DNA from: Hymenobacter cheonanensis
GTDB lineage: Bacteria > Bacteroidota > Bacteroidia > Cytophagales > Hymenobacteraceae
NCBI RefSeq assembly: GCF_030581075.1
Contig: NZ_JAUQSW010000013.1
Location: 108,028 to 172,027 of the forward strand
Direction of reading: 5' to 3'
DNA length: 64,000 nt
Part shown: one piece after another, positions 25,916-33,675 of the stretch
How the letters are laid out: each line of letters opens with the position of its first letter
How positions within the stretch are numbered: position 1 is the first letter of the stretch
Position numbers and translations under genes: made by a program
The notes under the pieces: model-generated
Seen by the model: the letters and a program-made list of their open reading frames with translations, nothing else
Databases searched by the model: none
Told to the model about the DNA's origin: nothing

Positions 25916-26336
25916 GTTGCAAAGTGGCATTGTGGCATAGCCACTTAGCTGTAATGGTGCAACGCAATAAAGTTGCGTTGTTGCAACAGCTGAAAGTTGT
26001 GTAGTTGCAAAGTTGTAAAACAACAAAGATTGTGTGTGGCAGTGTTGTTTAGTTGTAATGTGGCGAAGGTAATAAGTTGCGTTGTTGCAAAGCAACTTTA
26101 TGGCAAAGTTTTTATGGGTGTTATGTGTGGTAAAGTTGCAAAGTTGTTTTGGTGTATTGGTGCAGTAATTAAAAATGTAGGAATACTGGACTTTGCACTC
26201 ATATAAGTTGTATAGTGGCAAAGGTGTAATGGTGCAGTGTGGCAGGATTATCCAAATGCTGATATTAACTCATAAGGCTAGAGCCTAAAAAAAAGTTGGT
26301 TGCAAAGTTGCAAAAGGTTAAAGTTGCATTGTGGCA
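25916..26336 (+). repeat. Dense array of GTTGCA/GTGGCA/GGTGCA hexamers
   Basis: This non-coding, AT-rich, G-over-C biased stretch lies between divergent parA and mob genes. By eye it holds 17 hexamers of the form G(T/G)(T/G)GCA on the + strand: eight GTTGCA (first at 25916), six GTGGCA and three GGTGCA (25956, 26159, 26231). Many are extended to GTTGCAAAG. Chance would give well under one. It could be a partition centromere, a relaxosome-binding region or an origin. The minus-strand frame across it gives a repetitive N/T/C-rich peptide and is not a credible gene. Confidence 0.7.
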
Positions 26337-26405
26337 TAAATTCTAATACTAGTCCTAGCTCTAGCACCGTGCAACGCCTCCGTTCCAACAGCTCGTTCAT
26401 CGACC

Positions 26406-26492
26406 AGCAAGCCATGTCATTGTCCGGACAAACTTCGTTTGCCCGAGTCAATGACACCGCCAAGTTCGCAGGCTCACATGGCTTGGCTTGCT
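26406..26492. other. Candidate origin of transfer (nested inverted repeats)
   Basis: Nested dyads are visible: CAAGCCATGT (26408-26417) with ACATGGCTTG (26476-26485), GTCATTG (26416-26422) with CAATGAC (26449-26455), and an inner 12-base palindrome TTGTCCGGACAA (26420-26431). It lies 80 bases upstream of the mobilisation genes, the usual place for oriT. The nick site cannot be assigned by inspection. Confidence 0.55.
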
Positions 26493-26574
26493 AGTTTAGC
26501 GTATAGCGTTTAGTTATTCACAATTCTAAATTAGTTTTAGCAGATAGAGGAAAGCTGATTGTCCCAGAATCAAC

Positions 26575-26898
26575 ATGGAAACAGAGAAGCAAGCTGAAAA
26601 TGTCGCTGATGCCGCCCGTACTTTACGCATCGATGTGCGGGTGAACCCGGATGAGAAAAAGGATTTGCAGGCAAAAGCTAAGGCTGCCGGCTACAAGAAA
26701 GTTTCGGCGTATTTGCGCGATGTTGGCCGGGGGGTGGAGGTCAAAGAAAGTATCCCACCGGAGCTGCGGCGACAGCTGGTAGGCATTGGAACCAACTTGA
26801 ATCAAATTGCGCGCCTGGCTCAGGCTGGTAAATCGTTTAGCAACCACGAAGCGCAGTTGGTACAGGCGCTGGCTATCATCAGAGGGTATCTGGTATGA
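26575..26898 (+). CDS. Relaxosome accessory protein, MobC/MobA-like
   Basis: 107 residues. The N-terminal half is a ribbon-helix-helix type (LRIDVRVNPDEKKDLQAKAK, then KVSAYLRDVG), and the C-terminal part is the mobilisation-protein block RRQLVGIGTNLNQIARLAQ. Such proteins bind oriT and help the relaxase. The stop overlaps the relaxase start (ATGA), showing coupled expression. Confidence 0.88.
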   Translation: METEKQAENVADAARTLRIDVRVNPDEKKDLQAKAKAAGYKKVSAYLRDVGRGVEVKESIPPELRRQLVGIGTNLNQIARLAQAGKSFSNHEAQLVQALAIIRGYLV

Positions 26899-27767
26899 TT
26901 GCGAAAACGACTACGGGCAATGACTTCGAGGGAGCGCTAACCTATGGCGCGGGGCAGCGGCAGGGGAGGGGAAAGGAGCCGGGGGAGGCTCCACTTTTGG
27001 TCGTGGCTAATCTGATTCCGGGCACTCCCAGGGAGATGGCGCAGGACATGCGGGCCGTGGCCGCGCAGAGCAAAAAGATTCAAAAGCCGGTGTGGCATAC
27101 TGTGCTCTCGTGGAAGGCGGGGGAGGTAGTGAGCCAGGGGCAAAAAGTAGCGGCTGCCAAGCGCTATTGTGAGTTGATTGGCGCGCCCATTGACCGACAC
27201 CAGGTGGTCGTTTATGAGCACCGGGATAAGAAGCACGCGCACGTTCACATCTACTTGAACCGGGTGCCAATTGACGGGGGGCCAGCGCTGCGGACGGATA
27301 ATAACTTTTACCGGCAGCCGGCCATTACGCGGCAGATAAGCCAGGAGCTAGGTATGGACCCTATTCCCGAGCGGCGGCGCAGCCTGCGGGCGCTGGACCC
27401 CACGAAGGAGGCAGCGCGAGAGCAGGTGAGTCGGGCGTTACAGTTGTTACTCGCGCAAGCCGATAGGGGAGGGGAGGAGTGGCTGGCTTTGCAATTGCAA
27501 AAAGAACTGATTGGGGTTCGCTATACCCACGACAAGGGCGGCGTACTGCGGGGCGTGAGCTTTGAATTGAACGGCGTGGCAGTCCGGGGGCAGGAGGTAG
27601 GCTACAAAGGGGCGCAGCTGCGCGAAGCTCTAGCCGCGCCCGGGTTGCAGGCGGTACTAGGACCGGAAGTTGCGCCTGCGCCCGGCGCGGACCAACCAGC
27701 CGTATTGCCGAAGCCAAGTCGGCCCGAGCCGGCGAAGCGCCCCCGCCGGAAGGGGCCCGCCCGGTAG
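26895..27767 (+). CDS. MOBP-like relaxase
   Basis: 290 residues, short for a relaxase and consisting mainly of the nuclease domain. The metal-binding motif is H109-R-D111...H114-A-H116-V-H118 in YEHRDKKHAHVHIYLNRV. Y17 in ALTYGAG is the best candidate for the DNA-cleaving tyrosine. It nicks oriT and pilots the strand into the recipient. The C-terminus is basic and Pro-rich, ending in RPRRKGPAR, comparable to the basic tails of other proteins here. It is translationally coupled to the accessory protein. Confidence 0.9.
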   Translation: MIAKTTTGNDFEGALTYGAGQRQGRGKEPGEAPLLVVANLIPGTPREMAQDMRAVAAQSKKIQKPVWHTVLSWKAGEVVSQGQKVAAAKRYCELIGAPIDRHQVVVYEHRDKKHAHVHIYLNRVPIDGGPALRTDNNFYRQPAITRQISQELGMDPIPERRRSLRALDPTKEAAREQVSRALQLLLAQADRGGEEWLALQLQKELIGVRYTHDKGGVLRGVSFELNGVAVRGQEVGYKGAQLREALAAPGLQAVLGPEVAPAPGADQPAVLPKPSRPEPAKRPRRKGPAR

Positions 27768-27790
27768 CGGCCGGATGGGTAGGGCGGTTC

Positions 27791-27844
27791 ATTCGTGTGC
27801 GCGGCGTGCACCTCACCGCTGACTTTGGACCGCTCGTCAAATAA
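27791..27844 (+). other. Conserved H[LF]TA[DY]F peptide element, copy 1
   Basis: In one frame this reads IRVRGVHLTADFGPLVK then stop. The pattern I-R-x4-H-[LF]-T-A-[DY]-F-x-P-L-[VI] recurs, gap-free, at 31238 and 60377. Many differences fall at third codon positions. The copy ends 58 bases before the coupling-protein start. No obvious start codon precedes it. Confidence 0.55.
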
Positions 27845-27902
27845 TCCACGTTGGGCATTGCCGACGGGGGTAAGTTGCTTGATTCACCAAGCGTTTCAAG
27901 CG

Positions 27903-29912
27903 ATGGAAGACGAGAAAGGACTGCGAAAAATCATGGAGTTTATGCGGCTGTTTGCCATTGTGCTGATGGGCATCAACATCTACTATTACTGCTTTGGCTA
28001 CTTCAAAGGCATGGGCTGGACGCCGGCCGTAGTCGGGCATATTCTGGAAAGCTTTACCAAGAATACTTTCTTGTTTGAGGCCAGCTGGGTGAGCAAGACG
28101 CTGGCCGTGGTATTCCTGCTGTTGAGCTGCCTCGGCACGCGGGGACGGGCTAATGAAAAGCTGAAAGGCGCCTCGGTGGCGGGCTACGCCGCCATTGGGC
28201 TGGCGCTGATTTATGGCTCAGACGTGGTGCGCGGCTTCACGCTAGGGGCCGGACTGACGACGGCGCTTTATACCGGGCTGCTGTCGGCGGGCTTTCTGCT
28301 GCTGCTGAGCGCAGGGGCCTGGCTGAGCCGGCTGTTCAACAACGACCTGATGAAGGACATCTTCAATAAGGCCAATGAGAGCTTCCCCCAGGAGGAGCGG
28401 CTGATGGAAAACGAGTATTCGGTGAACCTGCGCACGGAGTACCAGCTGCGCGGCAAGCAGCACCACGGCTGGTTGAACGTGGTCAATCCGTTCCGGGCCA
28501 CGATGGTGCTCGGCACGCCGGGCTCAGGCAAGAGCTTTGCCATCATTAACGAGTTCATCCGGCAACACCTGGCCAAGGGCTTCTGCATGTACATCTACGA
28601 CTACAAGTTTGACGACTTGAGCCGCATCTGCTACAACACGCTGCTACGCCACCAGGACAAGTTTGATAAGCCGGTGGGCTTTTACGTCATCAACTTCGAC
28701 AACCCGCGCAAGAGTCACCGCTGCAACCCGCTGCTGCCTGAGTTGATGACCGACATCGTGGATGCCTACGAAAGCGCCTCGACCATCATGCTCAACCTCA
28801 ACAAGAGCTGGATTCAGAAGCAGGGCGACTTTTTCGTGGAATCACCCATCAACTTTGTGGCGGCCATCATCTGGTTTTTAAAGCTATTCGATAAGGGTAA
28901 ATACTGCACCTTTCCCCACGTCATCGAGTTTCTGAGCCGCGACTACGAGGAGATTTTTCCGGTGCTGGCCTCATACCCGGAAATTGAGAACCTGGTGAAG
29001 CCGTTCGTGTCGGCGTTTCAGAAAGATGCCATCGAGCAGCTGGAAGGCCAGATTGCTTCGGCACGTATTCCGCTGGGCCGGTTGGCCTCGCCGCAATTGT
29101 ATTGGGTGATGTCGGGCAACGACTTTACGCTCGATATCAACAGCAACGAGGAGCCCAAGGTATTGTGCGTGGGCAACAACCCCGAGCGCCAAGCCATCTA
29201 CGGAGCGGCGCTTGGTCTCTACAATGCGCGGCTAGTGAAGCTGGTGAACCAGAAGGGCAAGCGCAAATCGTCCATCATCATCGACGAGCTGCCCACCATC
29301 TACTTCAAGGGGCTGGATAACCTCATTGCTACGGCGCGGAGCAACAAGGTGAGCACCTGCCTGGGCTTTCAGGACTTCTCGCAGCTGGAACGCGACTACG
29401 GCCAGAAGGAGGCCGAGGTCATCAAGAACACGGTGGGCAACGTGTTCAGCGGGCAGGTATCAGGCAACAGCGGCAAGTGGCTGAGCGAGCGGTTTGGTAA
29501 GATTCTGCAGCAGCGCCAGAGCCTGAGTATCAACATGCGAGAAACCAGCACCAGCCTCTCCACCCAGATGGACAGCATGATTCCAGCCAGTACCATTGCT
29601 AACCTCACGCAGGGCAACTTCGTGGGTGCGGTGGCCGACAACTTCGGCGAAGAAATCGACCAGAAGGTGTTTCACGCCCGCATTAAGGTAGACGTAAAGG
29701 CAGTAACTGCCGAAGCCCAAGCTTACCAACCCATCCCCGACATCACCAGCTTCATTAACCCGGCCACCGGCAAGGACGAGGCGGAGGAGATGATTAAGGC
29801 CAACTTCAACCGCGTGAAAACCGAAGTGAAGGAATTGTGCGCTCGGGAGCTGCTGCGCATCGGGCAGGACCCCACGCTGCGGCACCTCATCAAGGAGAAA
29901 GCCGAGAAGTAA
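27903..29912 (+). CDS. Type IV coupling protein, VirD4/TraD-like
   Basis: 669 residues from the ATG giving MEDEKGLRKI, preferred over an open upstream extension of 36 codons. Several N-terminal membrane helices occupy about residues 10-145. Walker A is GTPGSGKS (204-211) and Walker B is SSIIIDELPTIYF near 457. It links the relaxosome to the secretion channel and selects substrates. It follows the relaxase on the same strand. Confidence 0.92.
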   Translation: MEDEKGLRKIMEFMRLFAIVLMGINIYYYCFGYFKGMGWTPAVVGHILESFTKNTFLFEASWVSKTLAVVFLLLSCLGTRGRANEKLKGASVAGYAAIGLALIYGSDVVRGFTLGAGLTTALYTGLLSAGFLLLLSAGAWLSRLFNNDLMKDIFNKANESFPQEERLMENEYSVNLRTEYQLRGKQHHGWLNVVNPFRATMVLGTPGSGKSFAIINEFIRQHLAKGFCMYIYDYKFDDLSRICYNTLLRHQDKFDKPVGFYVINFDNPRKSHRCNPLLPELMTDIVDAYESASTIMLNLNKSWIQKQGDFFVESPINFVAAIIWFLKLFDKGKYCTFPHVIEFLSRDYEEIFPVLASYPEIENLVKPFVSAFQKDAIEQLEGQIASARIPLGRLASPQLYWVMSGNDFTLDINSNEEPKVLCVGNNPERQAIYGAALGLYNARLVKLVNQKGKRKSSIIIDELPTIYFKGLDNLIATARSNKVSTCLGFQDFSQLERDYGQKEAEVIKNTVGNVFSGQVSGNSGKWLSERFGKILQQRQSLSINMRETSTSLSTQMDSMIPASTIANLTQGNFVGAVADNFGEEIDQKVFHARIKVDVKAVTAEAQAYQPIPDITSFINPATGKDEAEEMIKANFNRVKTEVKELCARELLRIGQDPTLRHLIKEKAEK

Positions 29913-29920
29913 CGGGGCGG

Positions 29921-30154
29921 CTAGCCGCAGCAGCTGCCCGGGCCCTGCTGCTGGATGGGCGGGCAGGGCACCGTGCCGTAGGAACAATACACGCAGCAGT
30001 CGCCGGCCAGGGGTTTGAGCACCGTAAGACAGCCCGGGCACTCGTAAAAGTATTGGCAGGCATCGGTGGGCATCTGTTCGGTTTGCTGATGCGCGCAGAC
30101 CGGGCAGGTGAGCGTGGAAGTAAGCTGCGGGGTTTTGAGCGTAGGGAGTGGCAT
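29921..30154 (-). CDS. GDCCVxC-domain small protein of mercury cassette
   Basis: 77 residues. The signature GDCCVYCSYGTVPCPP lies near the C-terminus, preceded by CPVCAHQQ and ending in a further CC pair. It is a small cysteine-rich protein usually found next to mercury genes, probably a Hg(II)- or zinc-binding accessory. It is the last gene of the leftward cassette, seven bases after merTP. Confidence 0.85.
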   Translation of the reverse strand: MPLPTLKTPQLTSTLTCPVCAHQQTEQMPTDACQYFYECPGCLTVLKPLAGDCCVYCSYGTVPCPPIQQQGPGSCCG

Positions 30155-30161
30155 CCGATAA

Positions 30162-30782
30162 TTAGTTGCGGGTTATAATTTGGTAGCCCGTGCCGTTGAT
30201 GGCTTTTTCCACCTGCGTGGCTGGGCTTTTCTGCGCATCAAAACGCACCTGCGCGGTGCCCTGCGCATACGACACGGTGACGGCCTGCACGCCCGGCAAC
30301 TGCTGCACCGCGTGCTCGACGTGCTGGGCGCAGGCCTCGCAGGTCATGCCTGCAATGCGGTAGGTGGCCGTCTGCCACACCGGCGTGGCCCCGTTTGCTG
30401 CCGGGACCGGCGCGGCGGTGGGCGAGGCCGGGTACAGGCGCGCCCCGTAGTAGGGAAAAGCCAGCAGCAGCACCGCCAGCCCGGTCACCATTCCCAAAAA
30501 AAGCCGGGATTGGGTGAATGCCGGCTTGGCATCTGCCGCACAACCGCAGTCATCGGTGGCCGGGGCCGGCTTGAGCTTCTGGTACCACGCGAAGCCCAGC
30601 ACGCCCACCGTGAGCGCCATTAGATAGGGGCGGAAAGGTTCGAGCCAGGAAAAGGCCGCCGCGGAAGCACCGAGCCCGCCGACCAGGGCCAGCAGGGGCG
30701 TGATGCAGCAAAGGGAGGCAGCCAGAGCGGTGAGTAGCCCCGCGCCGAGCAAGGGCTTGCTGGTGGAGGTAGGTGCGTTCAT
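30162..30782 (-). CDS. merTP: Mercuric transport fusion protein MerTP
   Basis: 206 residues. The N-terminal part is MerT-like: a first helix with the vicinal pair C25-C26 in SLCCITPLLAL, a second helix, then a cytoplasmic C79-x-C81 (DDCGCA). After a third helix comes a MerP-like HMA domain with GMTCEAC (145-151) and the ferredoxin-like fold ending GTGYQI. It carries Hg(II) across the inner membrane. No mercuric reductase (merA) or lyase is visible in the window, so detoxification must be encoded elsewhere or rely on other thiols. Confidence 0.9.
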   Translation of the reverse strand: MNAPTSTSKPLLGAGLLTALAASLCCITPLLALVGGLGASAAAFSWLEPFRPYLMALTVGVLGFAWYQKLKPAPATDDCGCAADAKPAFTQSRLFLGMVTGLAVLLLAFPYYGARLYPASPTAAPVPAANGATPVWQTATYRIAGMTCEACAQHVEHAVQQLPGVQAVTVSYAQGTAQVRFDAQKSPATQVEKAINGTGYQIITRN

Positions 30783-31156
30783 GGGGCTGGCTGAAGCGTC
30801 GGGGTAGCAGGGTAGCCGGTTAGCAGCGGGCGCAACAGGGGCAGGTGCTGCTCGCTAAGCGCGTAAAAAACCGTTTGGCCCACTTTGCGGGCGGTGACCA
30901 CGCCACCGTCCTTTAGCTTGCGCAGATGCTGCGAAACGGCCGATACCGTCATGCCCAGCACGTCAGCGATGTCGCACACGCACAGCTGTTGCTCGGCCGC
31001 CAGCAGATACAGCAGTTTGAGCCGGACCTCGTTGCCCGCCAGCGCCAGGACAGTGGCCGTGGCTTCAAGGGATGGCCCGGCCAATGCCAGGCGCACCTGG
31101 CATTGCCGGATATAATCAGCATCGGCAAAAACCCGGATGCAGGCGTTGGCTTCCAT
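30779..31156 (-). CDS. ArsR-family regulator of the mercury cassette
   Basis: About 125 residues from the ATG giving MEANACIRVF; a longer form starting 14 codons earlier would overlap the promoter. The ArsR metal-site helix is QLCVCDIADVLGM and the recognition helix is TVSAVSQHLRKL. It overlaps merTP by four bases (ATGA). It probably represses this cassette by binding the dyad at 31181-31200. Confidence 0.88.
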   Translation of the reverse strand: MEANACIRVFADADYIRQCQVRLALAGPSLEATATVLALAGNEVRLKLLYLLAAEQQLCVCDIADVLGMTVSAVSQHLRKLKDGGVVTARKVGQTVFYALSEQHLPLLRPLLTGYPATPTLQPAP

Positions 31157-31170
31157 AAGAACTGTTTTCG

Positions 31171-31200
31171 CAAAGGTAGTACTTGCGTGTTTAAGCAAGT
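31171..31200 (-). promoter_or_regulatory. Mercury cassette promoter and operator
   Basis: Read leftward there is TTG (31196-31198), 17 bases, then TACCTTTG (31171-31178), an exact -33/-7 Bacteroidota promoter. The perfect dyad ACTTGC-N8-GCAAGT (31181-31200) covers the spacer and -33 element, so a bound ArsR-type repressor would block RNA polymerase. Confidence 0.75.
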
Positions 31201-31237
31201 GCTAAAATACGCAAAGCTTTAGCTGGGGCATTCCGCC

Positions 31238-31306
31238 ATTCGTGTGGTGTGCTGGCACCTCACAGCCTATTTCCGGCCACTCATCAACTTTCTCGCCAGG
31301 GCCTGA
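31238..31306 (+). other. Conserved H[LF]TA[DY]F peptide element, copy 2
   Basis: One frame reads IRVVCWHLTAYFRPLINF and stops at 31304-31306. It aligns without gaps to copies at 27791 and 60377. The DUF3945 gene starts 92 bases after the stop. An in-frame TAG lies shortly upstream and no standard start codon follows it. Confidence 0.55.
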
Positions 31307-31398
31307 TGGAGGCCGGTAGGTTTGCAGCGTCGAATTCCGGGCTGGCCGCGCCTGCGCCGGCCGGAAGGACAGCTTTTATTCACCTACCCATTCCTCCT

Positions 31399-33573
31399 AT
31401 GGCTGAGCAAGATGAAGTGAATACCCCCACGCCGGAGCGCTGGTACATGAGTGCGGTGCCGACCTCCAACGGCAACTTCAGTGGCCAGGGCCTGCAGCGC
31501 GAGCCCGCCGGTCACTCCCTCTATGAGATTCAGGTCAATCCCGCCAACCCCAGCCAGGCGGCCCTGCTGCCGGCCCCCGGCGCGGATGGCCGGCTGCTGA
31601 ATGCCTTTGACCACGCCCTGATGCGGGCCTTTACCACCAACCGGCTCCCCGGCCGGGAGGATAAGTTTCTCACGGTGGAAAAGCCTACGCTGCTGGAAAA
31701 GGTGGGGGAGAATTGGAAAATCACTGAGCAGGGCCGCGTGGGCTACAGTGCCACCGAGCCCGAGCAGCGGCTGCAGGTATTTGGCCAGGTAACTCCACAA
31801 GCCACCCAGCAAGCCGAGTTGACGGCCCGGGCCGAGGAGCTGGCTGGCGAGGTGGCCACCACTACGGGCGCTGTTCGCACTGAGGCGGAAGCGGAACTGG
31901 AGGTAGTGGCCAACCGTGCGCAGCAAGGCCCCGACGAGAGCCGCGCCACTTACGCGGATGCCCTGCGCGATGACGCCCGGGCGGAAGTAGGGGAGGGGCC
32001 AAGCAGCGAGCAGCGGCCCGTGCCCCCCGCACCGGCCCCGGATGCCGCGGCCGGCGCGGAGCCGGTCGGAGAATTGCGCATTGCCTGGCAGCAGCAGGGC
32101 GGCGAAGTGGCCCCGCTGCTGGAAATGCGGGCCTACCTCGACCAGCTTAAGGAAGCTGGCGTAGCGGTGGGCGCTTTGCAGCTGGAGCGCGACCCGGCGG
32201 GCAAGCTCAGCGGCGGTTTCGCGGTGAGCTACGACCCGGAGTCGCACAAGCTGGGCCAGCTCGAAGCGGCCCTGCAAGGCTTTCGGCAAGTGGGAAGCGG
32301 GGTAGCCGTGGTAGAGAAGCCGGAGCAGGCTGCCGCCCGGAGGCAGGAAGTGGGCTACGATGACGACTATGAGCCCCAGCGCAGCAAGCAGGTGCGCGAG
32401 GCCTTCGGTGTGAAGCAGTGGGATGCGCTCAGTGCCCAGCTTTCGGCCGTGCCCAAGCACGCCCTTACGGCCCCGGAGCAGGTGCAGCAGGCTGCCGCTG
32501 AACAGCGGGTGCAGCAGCTGGCCCAGCAGCAGGGCAAAACCACCGAACAGGTCATCCGCGACGGCAAGAGCATTTTTGACATCGACACCAGCGGCAACCC
32601 CGCCTCGGCGTTTCTGAAAAACTTCTACGCCCACCTGAACGGCGGCCCCAAGACCCGGCAAAGTCTGGAAGTCGACTACGAGAAAACCCGTCAGGATTTG
32701 CAGGCCCGCCTGACCCGCCACGCCGGCACGGCCCAGCCGGCGCTTTCGCTCGGCCCGACGGCCCCGGATGCCAAGGTTCCCGGCGTGGCGACTGGCCCCG
32801 CCGTGGGGGAAGCTGCCCGCCAGGCCGTCGCGATGCAGGTCCCGCCGGCGGCCCTGTTCCAAGCCAATGAGGTACCGCAAAAGGTGCTGGCCTCCCTCGG
32901 GTTGAACCTAGCCGAATTAACGGGCAGCGGGCAGCTGCAAAAGCTGCTCAGCGGTGAAAAAACAGACCTTTTGCCCATGCAGGTAGCGGGCAAGGAGGGG
33001 CAGGAACCCGTGAAGTTCGAGGGCAAGATGGTGCTGCACCGCGAAGCTGACGGCACGGCCACGCTCAAAATGGAATTGCCCCAGGAGAAGCTGGTTATTC
33101 CCAACGAGATTGGCGGTCAGCCCTTCACCCCCGAGCAGCGCCAGCGGCTCGAAACCGAGGGCAACGCCGGCCTGATGCGCGGCCTCAAGGACGAGCAGGG
33201 CCGCGAGTTCAACGGCTACGTGGCCGTGGATAAGGCCATGAACAAGGTGGTGGTACTGCCCGAAAGCAAGGTGACGCTGCACGACACCGTGGCCGGCGTC
33301 AAGCTGACCCCGGAGCAAAGTCACGACCTGCGCGAGGGCAAGGTGGTAGCCCTGACCAATATGGCCAGCGGCAACGGTGGGCAGAAGTTCGATGGCACCG
33401 TGCAGGTGAATGCCGCCAAGGCCTGCATCGAGGTAAAACCGGCCGCTCACGAGCTGAGCCAGCGTCAGGCCCCGCGGGCCGAGCAGACGGTGAAGGCCAC
33501 CACTACGACCGTAGCCCCGGCCCCCGTGAAAGCCGAAGCACCCCAGGTAAAAAACCGGGGACCCCGCCACTAA
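31399..33573 (+). CDS. DUF3945/DUF4099-like conjugation-associated protein
   Basis: 724 residues from the ATG giving MAEQDEVNTP. The N-terminal region (about 1-150) contains DNAFDHALM-like residues as LLNAFDHALMRAFTTNRLPG. The middle is Gln/Ala-rich and helical. The C-terminal part carries the DUF3945 repeat pattern twice: GGQPFTPEQRQRLETEGNAG, and GVKLTPEQSHDLREGKVVAL followed by G-x-x-F-(N/D)-G. Such proteins accompany Bacteroidota mobile elements, with unknown molecular role. It ends in APQVKNRGPRH, similar to the shared basic tail. Confidence 0.75.
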   Translation: MAEQDEVNTPTPERWYMSAVPTSNGNFSGQGLQREPAGHSLYEIQVNPANPSQAALLPAPGADGRLLNAFDHALMRAFTTNRLPGREDKFLTVEKPTLLEKVGENWKITEQGRVGYSATEPEQRLQVFGQVTPQATQQAELTARAEELAGEVATTTGAVRTEAEAELEVVANRAQQGPDESRATYADALRDDARAEVGEGPSSEQRPVPPAPAPDAAAGAEPVGELRIAWQQQGGEVAPLLEMRAYLDQLKEAGVAVGALQLERDPAGKLSGGFAVSYDPESHKLGQLEAALQGFRQVGSGVAVVEKPEQAAARRQEVGYDDDYEPQRSKQVREAFGVKQWDALSAQLSAVPKHALTAPEQVQQAAAEQRVQQLAQQQGKTTEQVIRDGKSIFDIDTSGNPASAFLKNFYAHLNGGPKTRQSLEVDYEKTRQDLQARLTRHAGTAQPALSLGPTAPDAKVPGVATGPAVGEAARQAVAMQVPPAALFQANEVPQKVLASLGLNLAELTGSGQLQKLLSGEKTDLLPMQVAGKEGQEPVKFEGKMVLHREADGTATLKMELPQEKLVIPNEIGGQPFTPEQRQRLETEGNAGLMRGLKDEQGREFNGYVAVDKAMNKVVVLPESKVTLHDTVAGVKLTPEQSHDLREGKVVALTNMASGNGGQKFDGTVQVNAAKACIEVKPAAHELSQRQAPRAEQTVKATTTTVAPAPVKAEAPQVKNRGPRH

Positions 33574-33608
33574 GCTGGCCTATCCCAATCCCTCATTTCT
33601 CATCCCAC

Positions 33609-33641
33609 AAGCCCGGAAGCCCACTTCCGGGCTTCTTTTTT
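33609..33641 (+). terminator. Intrinsic terminator
   Basis: AAGCCCGGAAG (33609-33619) and CTTCCGGGCTT (33624-33634) form an 11-base perfect stem, followed by C and six Ts. It ends the DUF3945 transcript before the Toprim gene. Confidence 0.85.
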
Positions 33642-33675
33642 CTGCCTTCCATTCTTCGAAATCATCCGCTTTACC

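Noticed and set aside
25913..26221. A minus-strand frame of 102 codons across the hexamer array
   Set aside because: The peptide is repetitive (N, T, C, L rich) and simply reflects the DNA repeats; its codon use is unlike real genes here.
31384..32880. A 498-codon frame antisense to the DUF3945 gene
   Set aside because: Low-complexity Gly/Arg/Leu translation with no domain; the sense frame has conserved repeat structure.
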